Assembly: GCA_009917455.1 (NCBI GenBank) | Contig: QZDS01000012.1 | Span: 57,976 to 121,975 of the forward strand | Length of the DNA stretch: 64,000 nt | Reading direction: 5' to 3' | From: a bacterium 1xD8-48 | GTDB taxonomy: Bacteria > Bacillota > Clostridia > Lachnospirales > Lachnospiraceae | Part shown: in pieces, positions 43,556 through 51,635 of the stretch | How positions within the stretch are numbered: the stretch's first letter is position 1 | Layout of the letters: each line of letters opens with the position of its first letter | Notes under the pieces: generated by a model | What the model was told of the DNA's origin: nothing | The model's database searches: none | The model's input: the letters and a program-made list of their open reading frames with translations, nothing else | Position numbers and translations under genes: made by a program

Positions 43556-44821
43556 TTAGGCATTCTGAATCTCAGATACGATTATCTGAAGTAAGTTTTC
43601 CAGTTGCGCCCGTTCTTCGGGAGTGCATTGGGAGACAATGCACAGGTTTATCTCTCCGTCCAGACCGCTGACAGAAAGCTGCAAGGCCGGTTTCCTTTTT
43701 ATGGGGCCGGCAAAAATCAGCTTGTCGGCAGGGACATTTTCTAATTTCAGGTCGCTGCTTTTCAGATTCCCGAGATTTGTAAGGCCGATGGACATATTGC
43801 TGTATATTTTTTCACCGGCAGCTACTGTGAGAGGGAAAGGCAGCATTTTATATAACTTTTGTATGGCAAGGACGATGTCGAGCCCGGCTTTTTTGTCATC
43901 TTTGAGAACGGTAGTCTGTCGTGACACTTCGGATAAGGTATCCTGAAAGTCAGGGCCGATGCCGTCAGGGAGGCTGGTGCTGACAGGCCCGGAAAGGTTA
44001 GCCACGCCAGCGGAGTCTCCTTCGGGAATATATCGCCTTAAGTCCATCATGGACGCGATACCCACAGGAGTGTCAAAGGATAATTCCATTTGCCGGACGT
44101 ATGCGCGGTAATATGCGGCAAGAATCACGTCGTTTACAGTGGCATTTTCCACCAGCGTTCTGCATCTGGCAACGCTTTCTCCTGAAACTGTGCATTCGAC
44201 CATACAGGGAGTTCCGGCATCTTCGTTCAAAAAGCGGTAAGCGCTTTTTATCTCATGCGACTTTTCCGATACAATCTTGTTAATATCAAAAGAAAGTATT
44301 TCAGGATTACCGGCGTAGCACTGATTTATGGAGCGGCTGCCGGATTTCAGCATAACGTTGCAGCCCGATTCACCGGCAGACAGCGAGTTATAGATTTCCG
44401 TTAATTTTTTCAATAAATATGCGGCGTCCCGGCCGTCGGCGCACATGTGCCCGACAAGGAAGGTCAGGGCGCTTTCCACTTCGTTGTAAAACAGGCAGCA
44501 CCGTATCTGAACTTCACCGGAAAAATCTATCGGATGGAGAGCGGCCTGTCTGGCGGCCGAAAGAACATCTCCTGAAACTTCGGATGCAATCGTAAGGCTG
44601 TCTGTTTTACAGGTCTTATTTACAATCCATTTTGTTCCCAGAATTCCGACATTGAAGGAGCTGTGCAGAATATCAAGGCGCTGAACCAGTATTTTTACAG
44701 CATCGGCTAGTTTCCGGGGGTCGATAGGAACAGGATATTTTACCACGAAACGAATGGTATTGTCATTGAATTCATGGGCGAGATATTGTGTCTGGTCTCC
44801 GACTTCTGTGTGAAATTTCAT
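43556..44821 (-). CDS. Condensation-domain-like acyltransferase
   Basis: This 421-residue protein resembles the NRPS condensation/PapA/alcohol-acetyltransferase superfamily. The catalytic motif HxxxDG is His125-Met-Cys-Ala-Asp129-Gly130. A second half with NATVNDVILAAYYRAYVRQ and SNMSIGLTNLGNLK matches the solvent-channel and latch regions. It stands alone without adenylation or carrier domains, so it should transfer an acyl group from a thioester to an alcohol or amine; the substrate is unknown. AGGAGG precedes the ATG. It is coupled by a 4-base overlap to the TauE-type gene upstream on the same strand. Confidence 0.75.
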   Translation of the reverse strand: MKFHTEVGDQTQYLAHEFNDNTIRFVVKYPVPIDPRKLADAVKILVQRLDILHSSFNVGILGTKWIVNKTCKTDSLTIASEVSGDVLSAARQAALHPIDFSGEVQIRCCLFYNEVESALTFLVGHMCADGRDAAYLLKKLTEIYNSLSAGESGCNVMLKSGSRSINQCYAGNPEILSFDINKIVSEKSHEIKSAYRFLNEDAGTPCMVECTVSGESVARCRTLVENATVNDVILAAYYRAYVRQMELSFDTPVGIASMMDLRRYIPEGDSAGVANLSGPVSTSLPDGIGPDFQDTLSEVSRQTTVLKDDKKAGLDIVLAIQKLYKMLPFPLTVAAGEKIYSNMSIGLTNLGNLKSSDLKLENVPADKLIFAGPIKRKPALQLSVSGLDGEINLCIVSQCTPEERAQLENLLQIIVSEIQNA

Positions 44822-45609
44822 AGCTGTCCTCCTGTAAAATTAAATATAAGTGAAATGATGCTGAGTAAAATCAGCGTTATTCCAACGATGTGATTGAGCT
44901 TTTTGATGTTACACCCGTTCGCATACCGGGCAGAAACAACAGCGCCAAGCAGGCAGGTTATGATAATCGTCAGACCCGGGAAAAATTCAAAGCCTGCGCC
45001 GAGAGCAACATGGCTGGCCGCGCCTGTAAGAGCAACCAGCGTCATGACCATGGTGCTGGTGCCGACGGCAACTTTCAAGTTATAGCCCAGAACCATGGTA
45101 AAAACGCTCAGCATCAGAATACCGCCGCCGCTCCCCATAAAGCCGCATTCAATGCCGATAAGAAAGCCAAGAATCATTGCCAGCAGAGTTTTTTTGTTTT
45201 TTATGGTGCTTTGAGCAGAGACAGTTTCCTGTGTTCCTCCGGTTATGGGCTTAAATATGAATCTGAATCCGAGAAAGATATTTAACACCATTACCAGATA
45301 GCCCAGGCCGTTTTCCGAGGTGAGGCTGAACAGATACCCTAAATAACTGCCCAGAACGGAACCGGTAAAAGCAGCCAGGGTAACGGCCATCCCGCGCCTG
45401 ATATCGATATTTCCGTTTTTGTAGTATGTGTAAGAAGAAAACAGACTCGCGAGCACGTCGGCAGCCAGCGCAACAGTAACGGCTTCATAACCATGCCAGC
45501 CGCACATGCCGACGAGCAATGGGGTAATGACTACTGCAGCGGAAAGACCCGCAAGTCCGGTTACGACGCCGGCGCCTAAGCCGGCAATTACATAAATTAA
45601 ATACAACAT
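44818..45609 (-). CDS. TauE/SafE (DUF81) family membrane permease
   Basis: This 263-residue protein has about eight hydrophobic segments in two halves. The family pattern GLGAGVVTGLAGLSAAVVITP is at the start, and GIECGFMGSGGGILMLSVF in the middle. TauE/SafE proteins export or import sulfite, sulfoacetate or other organic anions. It starts at ATG (plus 45609) behind AAAGGAAAGGG and is first in a two-gene operon with the acyltransferase. It is divergent from the TetR-like gene. The product or precursor of the acyltransferase may be its cargo; this is speculation. Confidence 0.85.
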   Translation of the reverse strand: MLYLIYVIAGLGAGVVTGLAGLSAAVVITPLLVGMCGWHGYEAVTVALAADVLASLFSSYTYYKNGNIDIRRGMAVTLAAFTGSVLGSYLGYLFSLTSENGLGYLVMVLNIFLGFRFIFKPITGGTQETVSAQSTIKNKKTLLAMILGFLIGIECGFMGSGGGILMLSVFTMVLGYNLKVAVGTSTMVMTLVALTGAASHVALGAGFEFFPGLTIIITCLLGAVVSARYANGCNIKKLNHIVGITLILLSIISLIFNFTGGQL

Positions 45610-45676
45610 TGTTTTTCACCCTTTCCTTTTTATGCGTTTATGGTATCATGAGGAAAATCAATACGATATGGATAAA

Positions 45677-45735
45677 TTTCAACAATTGTGTAATTTTCAA
45701 TCAAAAACGGACAATTGTTGAAAATTGGGTATAAT
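45677..45735. promoter_or_regulatory. Divergent control region with a 13-base inverted repeat
   Basis: TTTCAACAATTGT (45677-45689) and ACAATTGTTGAAA (45711-45723) form a perfect 13-base inverted repeat with a 21-base spacer, between the TauE and TetR-like genes. TATAAT at 45730-45735 serves the rightward gene. It is a probable operator of the TetR-like regulator. Confidence 0.7.
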
Positions 45736-45776
45736 TCGGACACGTGACCGATTCCTGGCACGGGAAAGGAAAGCTT

Positions 45777-46358
45777 ATGGCGTATGAGAATGCATCAAAT
45801 CAGCGGAAGGAAATGATTGCTTCTAAATTCAAGGAAATGCTCCGGACAAAATCGCTGTCAAAGATTTCAGTCAGTGAACTGATTCGACAGTGCGGGATTA
45901 ACAGAAAGACTTTTTATTACCACTTTGAAGATATTTTTGCATTGCTTAAATGGACGATGGAGCAGGAGACGATTAAAATCATCCGGCAGTATGATTTATT
46001 CAGGGACTATGAAACTGTGATAGAAATCATAGGAGATTATATCGAAAAAAATCACTCCATGCTATATAATATATACAATTCAGTGGGACGGAATCAGCTG
46101 CACAGGTTCTTTTTTGAAAGCTTTCGTGAGCTCATAGAGTCAGTGGTCGGGGAGGCGGCAAAAATAACGGACTGTCGGGTGTCAGAAGAATACACGGCGT
46201 TTTTAATTGATTTTTATACAGAGGGAATTGCCGGAAGCATGGTTCGCGAAATATCAAAGCCTTCCCACTATCGCAAGGAGGTTTTATCGGAATATATTTT
46301 TGCAACTTTTCGGGGAATGCTTCAGTCGCTGAAGGATGCGGAGGAGAATAGGCTGTAG
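45777..46358 (+). CDS. TetR-like regulator (DhaS-type C-terminal domain)
   Basis: This 193-residue protein has a TetR-type helix-turn-helix (SKISVSELIRQCGINRKTFYYHFEDI) followed by an all-helical domain resembling the TetR_C_8/DhaS group. ATG 45777 with AAAGGAAAG upstream is preferred over the longer frame from 45744. It is divergent from the TauE-acyltransferase operon with a perfect inverted repeat between, so it probably regulates that operon and itself. Confidence 0.88.
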   Translation: MAYENASNQRKEMIASKFKEMLRTKSLSKISVSELIRQCGINRKTFYYHFEDIFALLKWTMEQETIKIIRQYDLFRDYETVIEIIGDYIEKNHSMLYNIYNSVGRNQLHRFFFESFRELIESVVGEAAKITDCRVSEEYTAFLIDFYTEGIAGSMVREISKPSHYRKEVLSEYIFATFRGMLQSLKDAEENRL

Positions 46359-46453
46359 ATTGGTTGACGCCTCTGTAATTCTGCTTTAGTATATATTTTA
46401 AGGGAAGAAACTGAGAATAATTGAAAATGAGAAAGGTTAAAAAGGGTATTGCA

Positions 46454-47248
46454 ATGGCTACATTATCGCTTAAGGTTTTAAACAGGGAAGGGAGAACAAT
46501 CTGCGTCAGCAGAGGGGAGGATTACGTCAGTCTTGTCTGTACTGCGGAGTATCAGGAGGGAGATATGATTATTCTGGAATCCTCCGTTAAGAATATCCAT
46601 GTTCAGTGGCAGGCGGACGACGCCATGGGACCGGCATTTTGTTTCATCACAGATAATGTGTTATTTAAGATTCCATTCGGGGAAAAGAGAATCAGCTATT
46701 CACCGAAGGCGTTTTCCGGAAACAGGCACTACTTATATGCAAGGGTCGCCAGGGAGGACGAGGTTTCCGCATACAGAAACCTTGCGTTAAACGTGAACGA
46801 CCAGCACGGCGACACTCGCTGTTATCCTCACGCTTTTGCCAATGTTGAAACAAGAGGCGAGGCTGTGTTTGCCGCCCGCAATGCCATTGACGGCGTGTGC
46901 GAAAACCGTTCCCATGGGGAATGGCCATACGAATCCTGGGGGATTAACAGGCAGGATGATGCGGAAATGACGGTGGATTTCGGGCGTGAGGTGGAAGCGG
47001 ATAAAATTGTGTTGTATACGCGTGCGGATTTCCCCCACGACAACTGGTGGCGGCAGGTGACGCTGACCTTTTCCGACGGAACCAGTATTGACTGGGAGCT
47101 TGAAAAGAGCAGTCTACCTCATGTGCTGCCGATGGAAAAGAAGAATGTTACATGGGTTAAGCTGAGCAATCTGATTAAGGCGGACGACCCGTCGCCGTTT
47201 CCGGCGCTTAGTCAGATAGAGGTGTACGGCAGAGTAGTTTGTAAGTAA
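46454..47248 (+). CDS. Protein with C-terminal discoidin-like carbohydrate-binding domain
   Basis: A 264-residue protein without a signal peptide. Residues 1-110 form a beta-rich domain of unknown type. Residues about 115-262 look like a galactose-binding (F5/8 type C, discoidin) fold: NAIDGVCENRSHGEWPYESWG, EMTVDFGREVEADKIVLYTR and FPALSQIEVYGR. It has no catalytic domain. Related proteins accompany sugar-acid utilisation genes, and the GH88 and GH2 genes downstream fit. ATG 46454 has AAAGGG 7 bases upstream. A terminator follows. Function is unknown. Confidence 0.65.
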   Translation: MATLSLKVLNREGRTICVSRGEDYVSLVCTAEYQEGDMIILESSVKNIHVQWQADDAMGPAFCFITDNVLFKIPFGEKRISYSPKAFSGNRHYLYARVAREDEVSAYRNLALNVNDQHGDTRCYPHAFANVETRGEAVFAARNAIDGVCENRSHGEWPYESWGINRQDDAEMTVDFGREVEADKIVLYTRADFPHDNWWRQVTLTFSDGTSIDWELEKSSLPHVLPMEKKNVTWVKLSNLIKADDPSPFPALSQIEVYGRVVCK

Positions 47249-47270
47249 AAGAAAATATGTTTATGGAGAT

Positions 47271-47307
47271 GCAGCACCGGGCGTTGTTCCCCAGGTGCTG
47301 TTTTCTT
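47271..47307 (+). terminator. Terminator after the carbohydrate-binding protein gene
   Basis: The stem GCAGCACC/GGTGCTG with inner GG/CC pairs is followed by TTTTCTT. The next 230 bases (47308-47538) are AT-rich with no gene I can support, only a 16-codon frame at about 47437. Confidence 0.8.
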
Positions 47308-47538
47308 ATTAATTAATATAAAGGATAGTTTGTAAAGCGCGCTGTCTGTTATTTACATTTTTGTGAAATATTGCAGATATCAGAATTTTTGATATGCAAA
47401 TTAGTCTGAAACTATAACAAATAATTAACAGAAATTATGGACGAGAACTATGCACCGGGCATGGAAGATTATTCAGAAGAGAATTAGCTTCTTTTATTAT
47501 GGGAAAAAGCAGTTTCTACAGGATGGAGGGCGGCAAGG

Positions 47539-48411
47539 TTGAATTTGACACAGCAGGACAGGAAATGGGCGGAGCAGACGGTTGAAAAAATCAGAGCCAA
47601 AATGCATACGGTGGCGGAGCGATGCGGGGATAAGGTACCTTACACCACAAAAGACGGCGTGTTCGACGACCGTTCCGGCAGCGAGGACATCAGTTGGTGG
47701 ACCAACGGCTTCTGGGGCGGAATGATGTGGCAGATGTACTGCCTGACAAAGGACGAGATGTACCGGATGAAAGCGGAGTCGCTGGAGAAAAAGCTGGACG
47801 CGGTTCTGATGAACGCGGCGGGGCTTGACCATGACAACGGCTTTAAGTGGCTGCCTACCGCGGTGGCAAATTATCGGGTTTCCCAAAACGAAAACTCCTA
47901 TAACCGTGCGGTTATTGCGGCGAACAATCTGGCGGGACGCTTTAATCTGGCGGGACGGTTTATCCGGGCATGGAACGACTGGGGACTGACAGACAGCCAC
48001 CTTGGCATTATCCTGATGCATGCATTTACGGCTACGGGTGTTTTCCTTATGAGGCAGTTCTTTATGGGGATTCCCACGGAGCTTCTGGAGGCGGCCAGAA
48101 TCGACGGCTTAAGCGAATATGGTATATGGGCGAAGCTGATGCTTCCGCTTTCAAAGCCTGTTATCGCGACCCTCTGTCTTACCTCCTTCACTTTCGAGTG
48201 GAACGACTTCATGGGCCCGTTGATTTATCTGTCAACTACCGAGAAGAAAACCTTACAGGTAATGCTGAGAATGTTCAACACCCAGTATTCATCGAACTAC
48301 GCGCTGATTATGGCGGCGGCTACGGTTGCCCTCATTCCGGTTCTTATCCTGTTCGTATTCCTGCAGAGATACTTTGTTGAAGGTGTTGCAACATCCGGAC
48401 TTAAAGGTTAA
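47539..48411 (+). pseudogene. In-frame chimera of GH88 N-terminus and sugar ABC permease C-terminus
   Basis: The 290-codon frame has two unrelated parts. Residues 1 to about 143 match the start of GH88 unsaturated glucuronyl hydrolases: DISWWTNGFWGGMMWQMY, DHDNGFKWLPTAVANYRV, LAGRFIRAWND. From about residue 144, GLTDSHLGIILMHAFTATGV and the coupling loop ELLEAARIDGLSEYGIWAKL, it is the C-terminal half of a MalG/UgpE-type permease. The permease keeps three helices and the normal KG end. GH88 lacks most of its barrel, and the permease lacks its first helices. The join, near base 47968, keeps the frame. TTG start with GGAGGG upstream. A deletion is the simplest cause. Confidence 0.8.
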
Positions 48412-48429
48412 AGTAAATATATTACATAG

Positions 48430-48456
48430 AAAAATGCCCGGTCAGGGCATTTTTCT
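48430..48456 (+). terminator. Terminator or attenuator before the GH2 gene
   Basis: The stem AAAAATGCCC/GGGCATTTTT, loop GGTCA, ends in TTTTTCTTT. It lies 18 bases after the chimera stop and 19 bases before the GH2 ATG. Confidence 0.85.
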
Positions 48457-48474
48457 TTCATAGGAGATTATATT

Positions 48475-50229
48475 ATGATTAGAACATTTAAAACAAACAA
48501 AATCAGAAAAGTAACGGAACTCAGCGACAGCCTGTGGCGGTTTTCACCCTGCGACGGCGAATTTGCGGGAAAGGTTTATCCGGTTACGGTACCATGCTGC
48601 TGGGAAAGTCTGCCGGATTTTGCCGCGTACCGGGGCGTCGGAGTATTTACAAAGGAATTTCAGGCGAAAGGAAATGTGCGTCTGGTATTCAAGGGCGTGA
48701 GCCACACCGCAAGAATCTGCGTAGACGGAAAGGAAGTGGGAACCCATTACAATGCCTACACACCTTTTTCCGTTGAAATCAGAGGGCTGGAGAATGGGAT
48801 TCACAGACTGGAGGTATATGCGGACAACCGTTTCAGCGAGGAAAGCGCCCTTCACGTTCCCAACGATTACATGAGCTACGGCGGCATTTCCAGAGGCGTA
48901 GTTTTGGAGGAATTAGGAGAAGCCTATATCGAGTACATTCACGCGGTTCCGGTCAGGGAGGAAGAGGGCTGGAGTGTTAAGACGGCTGTTAAGGTAAATT
49001 CTCTTTCCGATAAAGATTTGACAGGAAGCCTTAAACTGAAGCTGGAGGGCTGCGAGGCGGCAGCGGAAAAGCTGACTTTAAAGGCCGGGGAAAGCACCGT
49101 TGTTGAAAAGAAGATATTTGCCGGCGACGTGGAAGAGTGGAGCATGGAAGTAACCAGACTTTATGAGATTTCAGCGGAGCTTTCATTACTTTTACCTGAT
49201 TTGTCAAATGGAGTGGATGCCGGAAATTCCGCTTGGGGAGCGCAGAGCTGCCTGAAAGACGCGGCGGAGGGCGTAGTCTGTGACGATTTAACAGAACGGC
49301 TGGGCTTCCGTGAAATTAAAACAGAGGGTAAGGACATCCTTTTAAATGGAAAGAAGCTCCGAATCAAAGGTTTCTGCCGCCATGAGGACCATCCTATGTT
49401 CGGCTGCGCCCTTCCTTTTGCGGCAATAGAGCAGGATTTACAGATTGCAAAGGACCTGGGAGCCAACGCCATGCGTACCTCCCATTATCCCAACGACGAG
49501 CTGTTTCTTGATTTGTGCGACGAGCAGGGGATTCTGGTGTGGGAAGAAAACCATGCGAGAGGGTTATCCCTTGAACAGATGCAGAACCCCAATTTTGAGA
49601 GACAGGCGGAGGACTGCATCAGGGAGATGATTATGGCACACATCAACCATCCTTCTATTATTATCTGGGGGATTTTAAACGAGTGCGCCAGCGAGACGGA
49701 ATACGGATATGAGTGCTATAAGAAGCAGTATGACTTAATCCGCAGTATGGATACGTCAAGGCCAAGGTCGTCTTCAAGCTGTAAGTTCAAGACGGATATC
49801 TGCTTTGGACTGCCGGAAATCGTTTCCTATAACCTGTATCCGGAATGGTATCACGACACGCCGGCGGCGGAATATGTGAAGGACATCTATGACTGGGTTC
49901 AGACAGACAGCGAGGGAAGCGGGAAGCCTTTCCTTGTGACGGAAATCGGTGCGGGAGCTATTTACGGTTACAGAACGCCTGCTATGTGCAAGTGGTCGGA
50001 GGAATATCAGGCCAAAGCGCTGGAGGACCAGATTACGGGCGTGCTTGAGCAGGAAGGCTGCAGCGGGATTTTTATCTGGCAGTTCTGCGATGTGAGAATC
50101 AGCTTCGAGTGGTTCAGCACAAGACCCCGCACCATGAATAATAAGGGGATTGTGGACGAGTACAGGAGGCGCAAGCTTTCCTATGATGTAGTGAAGAGAC
50201 TGTATCATTCCTATTCGGATTACAGGTAG
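48475..50229 (+). CDS. Glycoside hydrolase family 2, beta-glucuronidase/beta-galactosidase-like
   Basis: A 584-residue GH2 enzyme with an N-terminal sugar-binding sandwich (about 1-160), an immunoglobulin-like domain (about 160-275) and a TIM barrel. The acid/base Glu is in IIWGILNECAS and the nucleophile Glu in FLVTEIGAG. The RTSHYPNDELFLDLCDE run and a C-terminal NNKGIVDEYRRRK are typical of the beta-glucuronidase branch. No signal peptide is present, so it acts on imported sugars in the cytoplasm. AGGAG precedes the ATG. Together with the broken GH88 and permease, it marks a former uronide-oligosaccharide locus. Glucuronide versus galactoside cannot be decided by eye. Confidence 0.9.
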   Translation: MIRTFKTNKIRKVTELSDSLWRFSPCDGEFAGKVYPVTVPCCWESLPDFAAYRGVGVFTKEFQAKGNVRLVFKGVSHTARICVDGKEVGTHYNAYTPFSVEIRGLENGIHRLEVYADNRFSEESALHVPNDYMSYGGISRGVVLEELGEAYIEYIHAVPVREEEGWSVKTAVKVNSLSDKDLTGSLKLKLEGCEAAAEKLTLKAGESTVVEKKIFAGDVEEWSMEVTRLYEISAELSLLLPDLSNGVDAGNSAWGAQSCLKDAAEGVVCDDLTERLGFREIKTEGKDILLNGKKLRIKGFCRHEDHPMFGCALPFAAIEQDLQIAKDLGANAMRTSHYPNDELFLDLCDEQGILVWEENHARGLSLEQMQNPNFERQAEDCIREMIMAHINHPSIIIWGILNECASETEYGYECYKKQYDLIRSMDTSRPRSSSSCKFKTDICFGLPEIVSYNLYPEWYHDTPAAEYVKDIYDWVQTDSEGSGKPFLVTEIGAGAIYGYRTPAMCKWSEEYQAKALEDQITGVLEQEGCSGIFIWQFCDVRISFEWFSTRPRTMNNKGIVDEYRRRKLSYDVVKRLYHSYSDYR

Positions 50230-50257
50230 AATTGTTATGCAGCCATATCGGATTCAG

Positions 50258-50306
50258 ACAGGCCGGCGTTTGGGAAAGAGGGAAAACGCCGGCCTGTTTT
50301 GGTTTT
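50258..50306 (+). terminator. Terminator after GH2 gene
   Basis: The long stem CAGGCCGGCGTTT/AAACGCCGGCCTG has an 11-base loop and is followed by TTTTGGTTTT. Confidence 0.92.
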
Positions 50307-50370
50307 ATGAATTTGGGTTGTAAAAAACGGGGTTTTTGTGTATGGTAGATGCAGGGGGCTTTTTATAAAC

Positions 50371-51132
50371 ATGAAAAAAACAATTCAAAATAAAATCGAG
50401 CAATTACTGTCCAAAGAATACCATTGCGGTCCGGAAGAATTAAAAAAGAGCGGAACCATCTATTCCATTAAGCCGGATGCGGAACGTCCTTACATTAAAA
50501 TACTGGCATATAAAAATTGTGTATTGGTCTGCACATCTAAGGACTGGTATACAAAAGTCAAAACCCTGCTGCTAAACAGGAGCAAGGATGAAATTTTTGA
50601 ATTACCGTTTGTGTATGGGCAGACAATACATTATATTCCGGATATTTCCGACGGTGGTTATGCGGGAAATGGGTCTATGGCCCGCGGTTACGTTTGCAGG
50701 TATATTGAAGGCAAAGATATTCTGCAATTAAACGGTCTGAAAGGGTTTGAAAATTCTCTGGCCTTTGACGATAAGGGCTTAACACCCACGAAAGCGGTTT
50801 TTATTGCAAAGAGGGATAACCGGATTATCGGAGTCGCCGGTGCGGCAGAATCACCCGTGGAAGATGTCTGGGAAGTCGGCGTGGATGTGGCGGAAAATTA
50901 CAGAAACGCCGGTCTTGGGACATATCTGGTGCGCGGCCTGACGGGAGAACTGCTGGCACGGGGGATTGTTCCCTTTTACTCGGCTTCCGTTACGAATATC
51001 GCTTCGCAAATGACGGCATACAGGTGCGGTTATAAACCCTTTTGGATTGACACCTTCGGAACCACGCTTGACGGGAGTTCCGTATATAACGATATTGTAA
51101 AAAATCTGACATATGAGGAAAGTGCAGGATAA
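50371..51132 (+). CDS. GNAT-family N-acetyltransferase
   Basis: A 253-residue protein with an N-terminal helical domain of about 110 residues and a C-terminal GNAT fold. The acetyl-CoA loop reads YRNAGLGTYLVRGL (RxxGxG), preceded by WEVGVDVAENYR and followed by FYSASVTNIASQMTAYRCGY, the usual motif B. The acceptor is unknown. ATG 50371 is chosen by alignment; the ribosome site is weak (AGGGGG 13 bases away). The membrane-anchored Mrr-like gene follows after 5 bases, probably co-transcribed. Confidence 0.85.
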   Translation: MKKTIQNKIEQLLSKEYHCGPEELKKSGTIYSIKPDAERPYIKILAYKNCVLVCTSKDWYTKVKTLLLNRSKDEIFELPFVYGQTIHYIPDISDGGYAGNGSMARGYVCRYIEGKDILQLNGLKGFENSLAFDDKGLTPTKAVFIAKRDNRIIGVAGAAESPVEDVWEVGVDVAENYRNAGLGTYLVRGLTGELLARGIVPFYSASVTNIASQMTAYRCGYKPFWIDTFGTTLDGSSVYNDIVKNLTYEESAG

Positions 51133-51137
51133 TACCT

Positions 51138-51593
51138 ATGATGGAAGTAGTCTCTGTGTTTAAAATAGTGGCAATTATTATACTTATTGTTATTTTTGCG
51201 GCAATTACAGTCTGGTTTTTCTTAAGACGCCGCAGATTTACAGACGCTTTTGAGGATATGGACGGCCATGAATTTGAATATTTCTGCGCGGATTTGCTTG
51301 AGCAGAGGGGATTTGTGGAGGTGGAAGTGACACGGGGCAGCGGAGACTATGGAATAGATATTCTGGCGGAAAAGGACGGTGTGACATATGCCGTTCAGTG
51401 CAAACGCTACACGGCGCCGGTAGGGGTCAAAGCGATTCAGGAAGCCTACGCGGGCAGGGACTATTATGACAGGATGGTGGGAGCCGTAATGACCAATCAG
51501 TATTTTACCACTCCGGCAGTGGAGGCGGCGAAAAAACTGAAAATATTGCTTTGGGACGGCGGTTATGTGGAGAGTATGATGGAGGAGGACTGA
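51138..51593 (+). CDS. Membrane-anchored Mrr-type restriction endonuclease-like protein
   Basis: This 151-residue protein has one N-terminal membrane helix (about residues 8-29) followed by basic RRRR. A PD-(D/E)XK fold follows: Glu near FEYFCADLLEQRGF, Asp in GSGDYGIDIL and Gln-x-Lys in YAVQCKRY. This is the Mrr catalytic pattern, with the QxK variant common in the group. Such anchored Mrr-like proteins are frequent in Firmicutes and may cut foreign or modified DNA at the membrane, but that is unproved. No methylase is nearby. The start is one of two adjacent ATGs (51138 or 51141). Confidence 0.8.
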   Translation: MMEVVSVFKIVAIIILIVIFAAITVWFFLRRRRFTDAFEDMDGHEFEYFCADLLEQRGFVEVEVTRGSGDYGIDILAEKDGVTYAVQCKRYTAPVGVKAIQEAYAGRDYYDRMVGAVMTNQYFTTPAVEAAKKLKILLWDGGYVESMMEED

Positions 51594-51596
51594 CAG

Positions 51597-51633
51597 ATAT
51601 GGCAAGCGGCAAATGGACTGCCGCCTGCCATAT
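51597..51633. terminator. Hairpin between convergent genes
   Basis: ATATGGCA and GCGGCA pair with TGCCGC and TGCCATAT around a 7-base loop. T tracts are absent, so termination may depend on the stem alone or on both genes. Confidence 0.5.
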
Positions 51634-51635
51634 GT

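Noticed and set aside
51138..51593. Classical restriction-modification system
   Set aside because: Only the Mrr-like domain is present, with a membrane anchor; no methylase or specificity subunit is found nearby.
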